Part shown: positions 48,173-59,900 of the stretch, in pieces | How positions within the stretch are numbered: position 1 is the first letter of the stretch | Layout of the letters: each line of letters begins with the position of its first letter | From: Paguma larvata | Lineage: Eukaryota; Chordata; Mammalia; Carnivora; Viverridae | Assembly: GCA_030068075.1 (NCBI GenBank) | Contig: CM057826.1 | Location: 100,243,804 to 100,307,803 of the forward strand | Reading direction: 5' to 3' | DNA length: 64,000 nucleotides | Notes under the pieces: model-generated | What the model was told of the DNA's origin: nothing | Seen by the model: only the letters and a program-made list of their open reading frames with translations | Databases searched by the model: none | Translations under genes and position numbers: made by a program

Positions 48173-50938
48173 AAACCAGTTTTCTCTTTCTTGTTTCTAT
48201 ATATGGCTGTTCCAGAGGACAGTTTGCTTGACTTATACATCGAGAAAACTTCCCTAAGGAGGAACCACAGACACAAAAGATGCAGAGTGCAAATACTTCA
48301 TTGGGAGCATTAATGATTATGAAAATGGTAAATGACTGGAATAATAACTTAATCCATAATAGGGTGAGAATTGTAAAGCCTGCCACCTGCTGGAACCACT
48401 GGCTACATGGAGGGCTGCCTGAGCTCAGAGCAATGTGTCTTACCGGGTCAATTTATCCTCAATACTTTCTTCTGAAGGAGCGAAATCTTTTAAGAGAAAT
48501 TCTGTGGCACTTGTTTAAAAAAGGTAACAAAAAATGGTGCTGGTGGACTGTTAAACGTTCAATTTGTTCACTTTTCCTATAAACTATTTGTATAATTGTG
48601 CACAGTGCGAGGGAAATTATTTTAAGCTGGCTGAACTGAAAAAATGGCAGGCTAACCATCTCTTCCTCTCAGTCTGGCTCCCTGTTAGCTTCTCAGTGGG
48701 CCTTGGATAGACTATTTTCACATTCCTTTCTCTGCAGCCTGCACACGGGGAATGTAGTGTTTTCTGCAGGCCTGTCTTTGCTCTGACGTACATCCTCCAC
48801 GATCCAGCCCGTCACCCTGCACACTTCATCCCATATACAAACCCAGGCTCTAGTCACTCTGGTTTGATTCATGTGCCTCAAGTACTCTGAGCTTTCTTGG
48901 CCTTGCAACCGCACACACCCTCTTTGTTCTGCTGAGCCCACCCTGTACTCCTTTCCCATGCACTAACTCTCCACCTGTCCTTCACAGCTCTGCACAGATA
49001 GCCCCTAACTCTTCCTCCCTGGAAAGCCATCTCTCCTTCAGGATTTGGGCTGGATTTACAGTTGGCTCCTTGTGCGTAACACTGTGACTGTAGACCTGGT
49101 ATTACCACTGCTTTTCCACATGAAAGTGGACTGTGTTACTGGCGATCAGAGACCTTCGTGTATGGAGCACTCTGGTGGACTCATGCCAAGTGCGGGCTCC
49201 AATGCCACAATGCAGGGTGCAAATCCTCTTCTGCTCCTTCCTAGCAGATAGCCTTGGGCTGCTTTGCTAAATTTCTGTTGCTTTAATATCTTCATCCATA
49301 AAATGGAAACACTTATTTGCAGCACCTAACTTCACACCAAGTGAAGGTTAGAGGAGTTCATCTACGAAAGCACTATTACTTACTATTCTTAAGTGTCATC
49401 TCTTGTGCGACCAACCCTTCAGTATCTAACACAATGCTCTGCACATTTTTAGGACTCAGCGCGTATGTAAGGATGGTCACAATGACACTATTTGATGTCC
49501 TGCGTTTTCATATCTAAGGCTCCCCAGAGATCACAAGAAGGAAATTTTTGAAGCAGGGGCTAATGAAGTTTTAGGGCTGCTTTTATGGACTGGGTATTTA
49601 AATTACTACTATCTTAAAAAAGCAATCTGGTTTAACTGAGAGTTTCCCAGCTTAGAGAGGTTAAGCCGGGCATGTTATCACATGTGTCAATATGGACTCC
49701 GTCCATCGCTGCAGTGAGCAGACAAAGATTTCACTGCTTTTGCAAAAGCTCTCTGAAAGCCTAATGGAGGTGAGGTTAGCTGATGCAGCTCGCCTGGAGG
49801 GATTCACAGAGCCAATGGGGAACTGAATCGGAGAAGCACATGATTTTGTAATTCCAGGGATCTATGATGTGAAGAGACTTCGGACAAGCTTCCCTGTGGA
49901 TGTAAGTTAGTGTTTCCATAGCAGGTCTGCTAGGAAGCTGTGAGAGTAAACGAGACCAGATGTGAAGACATCGAATGTGGGAAATGCTTACTCTATTTGC
50001 AATCCAAAAGATTGCACTTACTGTACACGTACTTCTAAACGGATACATAGCAGCCTGAAGCGATGGCTCTTTCACCTTTTCCCTAAGGTGCCATGACATA
50101 TTATAAGTAATTCGCTAGTATAGAACATCAAGTAAACAGGGAGCCTGGGTGGCTCAGTCGGTTGAGTGTCCCACCTCAGCTCAGGTCATAATCTCACAGC
50201 TCGTGAGTTGGCGCCCTGTGTCAGGGTCTGTGCTGACAGCTCAGAGCCTGGAGCCTGCTTCAGATTCTGTGTCTCCCTCTCTCTCTGCCCCTCCCCTGCT
50301 CACACTCTGTCTCTCTCTCAAAAAAAAAAAAAAAAAAAAAAAACATTAAAAAAATTAAAAAAAAAAGAACATCAAGTAAACAGCATCCAAGAATACCAAA
50401 ATATAGCCCCTACCCTGATGTTCCACGAGTGATGTGACGATGAAGCCCAGTGTTGATTCTACTCACTTTACACATTGTCCAAGAACCACTGTTTAAATTT
50501 GGAAGAAAGCTGCATGATTACACAGTTCACTGGGAAGATAATCAAATCCCTCGTATCCTTTTTGTTTCATTACATTGGTTGCTCCTCTCAAGTGCTTCCT
50601 TTATGAAGCAGAGGCAGGATCCTCTCCTTGGCTCTGTGACAGAGCAGGCCATGGTTCTGGAGGGCGCCAAGGCTCTCCAACACGGCGTGCTGACGCACTT
50701 TCAGAGACAAACTGACTACATCCAGGAATGAAGGTGCTCCATAACCAGAGCTGGACAAAACATTATGAATGGGATTGGATTTGGCTAAGAGACTTTGCCA
50801 GAGACCTTCAGGAGAAATATACGTTCAAATTTCACAGAAGGAGGTTTTAAAATCCAGAATCATATCTAATACTCCATAAAAGAAATTATGAAAATAACCA
50901 AATGTCTTGGCAAGCTAACAAGTACATATTTTCTTAAG

Positions 50939-50970
<32 letters not shown>

Positions 50971-53900
50971 GTATATATGTATAGATATATACATATTTTT
51001 TTTATTTCTTCTTCTAACTTTATGAGCAGACACAGGAAGTGATAGGAAGACAGGCTGTGGATGAAGAGATGTTGCATAGACCAGAACAGTGTTACAAAGA
51101 TGGTAGAGAGCCAAGCTGATGTTACCAATGAGAATTCCCTGACCTTCTTTTAAATGCTAATACCAAGACTAGAAAAAGCTCTAGCAGGATGAGTAACAAC
51201 TAAGAGAAACTCACTGCAAAACACAGACTTATTATCTAAAACAAAGCGTGAGCTCCTAGAACAGATCAAGGAGCATTTTAGGGACAAACAACACCTGTGT
51301 CTGCCTACCTCGGAGGTGCCTAACCAACTGGAAAGGCACGTATATTGGGTATGAAGACACAGGGAGGGAAAAACCCAAAACAACCTTCCTGGGCTCTTAC
51401 TCACAAAGGGTCAAGGGGCACCTAGGAGGCTCAGTCAGTTAAGCATCCGACTCTTGGTTTCGGTTCAGGTCATCATCTCGCGGTTTGTGAGTTCGAGCAT
51501 GTGAGGCTCCATGTCGTCAGCACTGGATTCTCTTCTCCCTCTCTTCTGGCCCTACCCAGCTCTCGCGTTCTCTCAAAATGAGTGAATAAACTTAAAACAA
51601 CAACAACAATAAAGGGATTGATCTGTGAGCCAGCAATGGGGCAGCTCTGGACCACAGGAGCAGGTACTGTGACAGAAGCTGCTGGTCAGACTCATGAGTC
51701 TTTATATCCCATCCAGAATTTTGTAGTGCACAGCCCAAAGTCATTTGAGGCGACTTTCACAGCCTGGGGAATCTCAATGCCCTGCCTCCCATTTCTTGGA
51801 TTCTTACTATGAGAGAGTTGTTCCATATCAGGTGGACAAAGAATATTACCAGGGATATGTGGTGAGCTAAACTGAAACCTCAGGTCGCACCCACTGCGTC
51901 AACGTTTTCTGTTCAGTAGCCATATGGCAAAGTGTAGACTAATCCCAGCCTTTCCACGCTGACTGACAAAATGAATGGCCTGCCTAACGAGACATGAATC
52001 AAGATGTAACAAAAGTCGTGTGGTATTTGGCTCTTACCATGGTAACTTTTGGAAACAGAAACCCATCGTTCACCTCAATTCCACAAACACTGCGTACCAA
52101 TCTATTTATCCCAGGTATTGGGTAAATGCTGGGACTACACGGGAAACTTTAACAGTAAATATCTCCCCTGCAAGGTTTTGTCAGATTTGCTATGTGTTCA
52201 GCATGACCATAAGCTGATTTCCAATACTGCCTATGGCATTGCGATGTTCTCTCAATATTGAGTCCTATCCCTCCAGTGACCGATAGCATGCATTTGTGAG
52301 AAAGTTGGCTAGTCTTAGGGGAACAACCTGTAGGGTATGAATGACAGCAAAGTCAGGCATCACCCCCTACAGACTTTGGTTCTGAACCCAAGACCAAAAT
52401 TTCACGAATAATGTGAATTAATCAGTGGCAATAACTTTCCTACAATCTGCTACTTCGCAATGGACCTTTGAATACGCCTGCTATTCCTACTCTCAGAACC
52501 TAGGCCAACCCTAATCTTTTCAAGAATACACTCATACTAGCTGGGAGAATAATAGAAAAGGAGAAAAGTCATTTAACTGCACTTATTTTTGGAAGGCTTA
52601 GCACACCACTCCTTTGGAGTGCCTTCTAAATTTCTAATTTTCTTTCCTGTTTCAATTCAATGAAATTTCTCTGTGATGTCTCTCCCCACTTGTAGACCAT
52701 TCTCACCAAAAATATAACATCCCTCCATCTCCTACAGTCTGACTAATTAAGTTAAACTTTATCTGCTTCCATTCATCTTCTATATCTCCCATATTTCTCA
52801 AGGGCAAGGACTATAGCTTAATTCCTACGTTACTAATAACTATTACGGCACGGGGCTCAGAGCGGGTGGTGTGAAAAGAGTCTGAATGTACATCATCTAA
52901 AGGGCATATATGTATTTATGTTCTGTCTCTCAAAAGGCTGTAGTTTATCTGAAGCCATGGCTCGCACCTTTCTGTATAGAAGTCCCTTACAGCTCCTTTC
53001 AGGGCCCCAAAAGCAAGAGATCATCCATAAATCTGCTGATTTGTAATCTTATAATTAGAGACTCCATTTCTGATCACTTACTTCTTTTTCTGAACAAACT
53101 TAAAATCAAGTACAAATTCATCTTTGTTTTTACAAGAGCCGTATTTAGAGCTATAACAATATTCTACAGTCGACAGGTGACACAGCAAATAAGAGAACTG
53201 AAGGATCAGTGTAGATTTTCTCTCTCCACTCACATTCACGCTTCTTGGGATCTTAACTCCATGGGCTTTTTTCAGTTTACATTCAAAATAGCAAACGATC
53301 TATGTTCAAAATCATTTGTGTGAGGGCCTAATGATTGCTAGAACCCCTTCCTCCATTGCTACTTATTTCTGTCATCTACGGTGTATGTGTACATACTTCC
53401 ATTTCTATTTTTCAAAGGAAATCCAACTCTCAGACTGAACCTTCAAATCTGACCTCAGTTTCATTCCACTTCACCTTCCATTGTACTGGAATAAAACTTA
53501 CTGAATGGCCCTGAAGAAAACCATCTTTAGGATAGGTGACTTTCCAACAGATTTTACTATGTGAGGTTCATAAAGTGAAGAGAACTCTTATTATTTGTAT
53601 TTAGAATAAGAAGTTAAATTCAGAAGTGATTGTGCAGAGAGAAGGCCATATTTTTTCATGATATATATAACCAGAAAATTCATATTATCTATTTCTTCAC
53701 CTTGTACTAAATTTTAAACAACTGAATACTTTCTCACTAATGAGACTGAGTATGGATGATGACTATGCATCTATGATGACTGTGCATGCATCACAGAGAA
53801 GAACTCTGGAATTTAAGGAGAGAACTCTTGGTACTAGTTCTTTCTGATGACTTTTATCTGTATGGCATAGACATGAAAAAGATAATACCTTTAGCAAGAG

Positions 53901-56900
53901 CTCTATAACTTCCGTGTGGACAAGTCCATGCACTGGTTCTCCATTGATGTGTGTGATCAGATCCCCAGCCTTCAGTCCTGCCTGGCACGCTGGACTTCCT
54001 TCTTCAACATTCTGAAGTTCAAAAAGAGAGTAGAGATTTGTCAGCCAACAAATGGCAACTCTAACATCTACTAACATTTTCTCCTGGGAAAATATTCTGG
54101 GTTAATCAGCAAATGATCCTAAGCTTCTAAAAGGACATCAATAAGGCATGGTTTTTAGTCCTTTTCTGTCATTATCCTAATAGGACAACTCGTTACAAAA
54201 TTTCAGGTGAGTGTGGAAGGTAGTTTTTTTTTCTTCACTAAAAGAAGGCCAGGAAAAAATTAAAAAGGGTGACAACAGGACTATCTTTGACTATATCCAC
54301 CATCTTGGTATGCAAAGTGGACAATAAAATGTGAAAATTGGACAGAATTATGAGAAGTTACTAGTTTTTGCCAATTCAATGCCACCACACGAAGGAAAAG
54401 GGCATGAAACAGGTCCCCAAAGCCAGCTTAGCTGAAAAACTGTTTGCTTCTAAGTATGCCTCGGCCAACTTATTCATTGTCTAGTTTGGCTGGGAACGGA
54501 AACTAACAAGGATGAGAAGCTGTTGGTCTTACCCAAACAATATGGTGCACTGTATAGATGTCGCTGTCTCCCACATACACCCGGATGGCTCGGATGGTAA
54601 AACCGTAGTTTTTCCCTGAACTGTGGATCACAATGGGCTGATGTGGACTGCCAGATGCTGCTGAAGAATCTCGGCTGGGAGAAGAATCTCGTGAAGAAGA
54701 AGGGTCCGAGGACAGGGAATGGGGGGACATTGGACTTCCCAGTGGAGAAACGGCAAACATATCTGCAACACAGAAGCCAGTCATTAAAGCCACTGGTGGT
54801 CACACAAACATCCACCCAGCCAGCCCTCACTGCATGAGCCCTGCATGACTGGGAGCTCGGCTATGAAGTAAATCCATTCATTTCTCATAAGGAATAACAC
54901 AAAAATACTTACATTGCTAACTAGGATGGCTTTACAAACAGAGGCTATTAAGAAAACTTCAAAAGTATCTGTATTTCAATTAATTTTTCAATGAATTCTC
55001 TGAAGTTAGAATTTCTTCATTCTCTACGCTAATTAAAACACACACAAAACTTAGCTCCTACCTGGCTGGGATAGCTTTAGCTGGTACATTTCCTTAAAGA
55101 AACAAATCAGAGATGTACAAATTTCAAGTATGCCTTTACACAGAGAAGACTGTAGACAATAGTAAAAGATTCTCAGGTTCCAAATCTTGTCCTAAACAAC
55201 TTTAAAATGGTCTTTTTCAAACATACATGGTCAGGAAAACAATGCATCATGTTACCAATTGCTTTTTACGGAATTACTGAACTAGTACTCATTAAGTGCT
55301 TTTGATCAAGACGGCAATGAAATGTCAAATTCTTCATGAAATGATCACTCCTAATTACTATAATTACAACTGATCGTCTTCATATAGTACCTTCAATTCT
55401 AACAATGACTCTGAAAGATAATACAGGTGAAACTGAGAAATTATAAGAAAAACTTAGTTCATATGGCACAATACCAATTCTACTCTGTTTTTCTTGTTTT
55501 AGAAGCAAATGCACTTTTAATTTATTGTGGATATCACTGTTCCATCCATGTGAATCTAAACAGATCTTAACTGGTCAGGTAAAATTGTGTTGTGTATTTG
55601 ACAAAAAGAATGATCAACAAAAGATGCTGAGGTTTAAACGTGAGCTCAGTCAGAGCCAGGCTACTATGTGCCCCGAGTTACTTAAGACTCACCAGCTTCA
55701 GGGAGTATCATGATGGCCACAGCAAACTGACAGTACCCATACTATCATTTCTTCCGATTCTTATGTCTGTCCAAAGTAGAACAAAGCTAGATCGATCACT
55801 AGCGATGCTCCTTCACTTTGGGACTGCATGTGGCATTCTTGGTACTCTTTTGCTGGCTACCTTTGTGTCTAAAGATCACAAGGCCAGGTGAAGAGACACA
55901 TGCTGGTGGGCAGGGAACTTCTAACCATGCAAGCAGGAACCAGACAGAGTGGAAACGCACACATGCATACATCCAAACTGCTGGAAAGCCAAGTCCCCAA
56001 TCCTTTATGTCATGACAGTTTCTCTTTTCACCCCGAATTGAACGATTGTTCTACTTTACCAAGATGTGGGCTTTCTCACCAGCTTTCAAAAGTGGACTTA
56101 CCTTCCCAACTGCAGCTGCTTTGGGGTTATGAAAGTCATTCAAACTAGGGAGATAGAGGATTACTTTACATGCTGAATGGGATGCCTCCCAGAAAACAGA
56201 GTGTGCTAGAGTGAGCAATACCCCTAAATGAGCATTTGTTTATATCAAATTTCTTTCTGCACAAACAGGAAATTTTGAGCCCATAAACAATTCCTTTTAT
56301 ACATGGTCTGTATTCTTCCAAATGCAAGCCACTGCAACATAATTCAATTGCCATTTCCACTCTCGTGGTGTCATTTGAGTGTTAAGTCACAAACACCGGG
56401 GTATAGGTTTTCTCTCTTCTGGGGGCACTGCTGTAGACTTAGTGATTCGTAGAGGCAAAGCCCAGGTGTGGAAAAATACTGCAATTCCACAAAGCCATAA
56501 TTAAGCCCAATCTTCCAATACAGGGGAGAAAATGACTACCAGTAGGAGGAAGCATAGCTCACAGACAGGGTTGGGAAAATTTGTAAATTTCAGCGCTGTC
56601 TGTGCCTCTTTGCAGCCCCAGAAATGAAAAACTTATGTTCTTCCTATCTCTCTCCTCATTAATTAGAATAGGAAAAACTGTACTTAGCTTTCCAACACAT
56701 ATGCTACAAACAACTCAGTAAAGTATATAAATGATGCATAGTCTAGGGAAGAAAAATGATTCAGAAGAGATAAATTTACCACTTAATTTGAAGAGGGGGG
56801 AGCAGAAAAGGAAAGAAAACAAATAAAAGAAATAAGGCTGTGTGAGAAGGAAGCCTGCCTCATCTCCCGATGCAGAAAGAAGCAAGAAGAAATCAGTGAC

Positions 56901-59900
56901 ACATGCTGTCTGGGAGCTTCGGAGCTCCCTCAGGGAGAAAGTCCAGAGAGATGTGCTGGGTACCGCCCGTTACTGCTTCTAGCAATTTTGCATCTCAATC
57001 AGCATTCCAAACTGGCGAAGGGGGGACACATGCACAAAATCACACAATTTCATGCGAGTAGATGTCTCTCTACCTCCTGGGATCATGAGGGACAGAGCAC
57101 TGGCAGAAAGGGACTTTGTGACTTTCCCCGAGATTTTCTTTTTTTCTGTGCTTTCTAATCGCTGCCGAGCCATGTGAGAAGCGGGTTCACTGGATGGCTT
57201 GGAGGAATTATCTGTACTGTCCACACACTCGCTTCGTCCATTTATCTGATCCAAGTGCTCTGAAAAACTGCCAACTGTACAAAGAAGAAGGGATAAACAC
57301 GTTCAGGGAAATCTGGGATAGGAGAGGAAGGGAGAGGGGAAGAGAGAGAGAAGGAAGAACAAACTGGGAAACGTACTCCCCTGTGGCTCATGAACCCATA
57401 TGGCATTAGACGAACATTAAAAACACATGACTGGTTTTAGAAAGGTGATGTGGAGGAGAAAGGGATGAAAGACGTATCCATTCAGGTTTCGTTCTACTTG
57501 TACCCAAGTCTGCTAATTCTCAATGACTCACTTAACTATAAGACTCATTACTTTATAGGATCTCTATTTTATAACTCTTTTAGTGACAACTTCTCCCCAT
57601 TGCTTCCAATCACGGAAGGCTATGAACCAAACACCGCCTTGATCACCATGACCACCCACTGTATACTAAGATTATCCTGTGATACTAATGGTCATCGTTA
57701 GCAATGCCGTGAATAATGTGGACATGTGGACAATGCTGTTTGTGACATGTGGACATCATCTATTTCTTCACTTAGACTTGGGACTATGTGATCTCCTCAC
57801 GTCTTCCTGGACTGTACTAGTTGGACTGCACTAGGCTCACGTATGTAACTTGCAGTAGAGTGCCTGAAGTGTCACTTGTGACTTGTCATGCCATAAGCCT
57901 CCTTGCAAACCTCCCTGGATGACAAAGGACAGTACTCACTGCATTACTCAATGGCTCGCTGCATCTTCCTAGTTTTCACTCCAGACCGTGTATCATCTCC
58001 TGATCTGCCCTGACGTTACTGGACCTGCAGTAAGATCCTTTCCCTTCTAAGCCAGCAATGCCTTCTTTATTTTTAAGTTTATTAACACTTAACAGAAACT
58101 GGAGGTGGGGTTTTTTTATTCGTTTGCTTGTTTTTAGTTAAAAAATCAGGACTCCCCTCAGCCAAGGACCACAGGAGAATCTAACCATGTGGGAGGATGC
58201 AAGAATGGAAAATCAGTGATGCCTGCCTGGGTGACTGTACAGACCAAGAATAAATAATGTTTCTGAGCAGAAGTAACATGTGGACCCCTCCAGTGGAAAG
58301 GGGAACAGCCAACTGCTTTGGGTTTTTCCTACTCTTTCACAGGTTATCAGTTTTCTTTCGCTCTTTTTGTAATCACTGATAGTTTACCTTTGTCCATCCA
58401 GAAAAAGCGATGCTCATCTCATTTTGACTTCTTTTTTCTTTTTAAATTTTTTTTAATGTTTATTTATTTTTGAGAGACATAGAGACAGAGAGTGAGTGGG
58501 GGAGGGGCAGAGAGAGAGGGAGACACAGAATCCAAAGCAGGCTCCAGGCTCTGAGCTGTCAGCACAGAGCCCGACGCGGGGCTCGAACTCACAGACTGTG
58601 AGATCATGACCTGAGCCGAAGTCGGCCGCTTAACCAACTGAGCCACCCAGGTGCCCCTCATTTTGACTTCTAAAAGCTGTTACAAGTCCCCTGTGCCTTA
58701 AAAACCATGGACACTATCATCACCTAAGACACACAATCTATGCAGAGAATTTAATACCATTATAAATGATCCTTTGAAAGACCAACCAGCACAGTTTAAA
58801 GTCTAGGGAAGAGTTAGGCTGGATAGGACTTAATTCACAGTTCTGTTCTGCTGCTGAGTCCTCTACTCAACTGCACAGCTCAAGTTTGCCCTCTGTGCAT
58901 AGGAAGTGTCGGAGACTCCTGCAAGTAGGGTCCTCACTAAGGGACGCTTGGGACTGGGGAGAGCGCTGTGGGTACAGGAAAAGAGTCAGACTTCCACGTG
59001 ACACCCACATGACCTGGGAAGACAATCCTAAGGGGAATATCGGCAGCCCTTCGTACTCATATATGCCAAACTCAACCTCCCTTAACTCCATCCACTCCAT
59101 TCCTTCTAAATCAAGAAATCAACAGTTCAAGGCTTAATAAAAACTGCTTCGAGACTCAAACACCTCATCTCCAAAACCTTCAGCTCACTTTGGGCTAAGT
59201 TACACGCTCTTCTCCTTGCTACCCTGGTTGGATGGGATCCATGTCAAGTACAAAATGAAAAGCTACATCTCTTCACAATGAATAAGTAGTTGACTTGAGC
59301 ACTACACCTGAGACTTCAAGACTTTTTACTTTCACCAATTCAAATGCAACGTGGTCGTGAAAAGAGAGAAAGAGGTATGAAGCTGTACTTCCCTAAATGC
59401 CTGAGTGTGAATATGCACCGTTCTTTTTTTAGCATCCCTGCCCCCTGGGCTCTGCCACCTCATTTCATAGCACTAGATAGAAGTGTGCGTTTCTGGTCTG
59501 CCAGTGGTGGATAATGTCACCTTAATGTTCTGTAAATGTCAAGAGTTCTTTCTTTTTGATGGCGGAGCAATATAAAAATCAACAACTTTAATTTTACTAC
59601 AGTCACGGTTTTCAGATTTCCTAATTACCCTTGGCCTTGAGCAAATCAGCTCATCTCTCTATTCTGTACAGCTCCCAAGGTCTTTGATTATTTTTAGTGA
59701 GTACATGGGGGAGACAGAAAGGTGGTTGGAATCAATTAATCAAAATGCCCGGCAGGGCCCAAGCAGTGCTTTTTTTTTTTTTTTTAATTATGAAAGTAAT
59801 CAATCAACTGCTTAGATACCATTTCCCTCCGACACTGCTGATGGGGACCAGTGCAAAGAGACTAAGCGATCACCAATGATTCACCATATTAATAAAAAAT

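Noticed and set aside
57267..57267. Alternative acceptor at 57267 for the pre-PDZ exon
   Set aside because: Would shift the reading frame relative to the upstream exon. 57274 has the better pyrimidine tract and keeps Val-Gly-Ser in frame.
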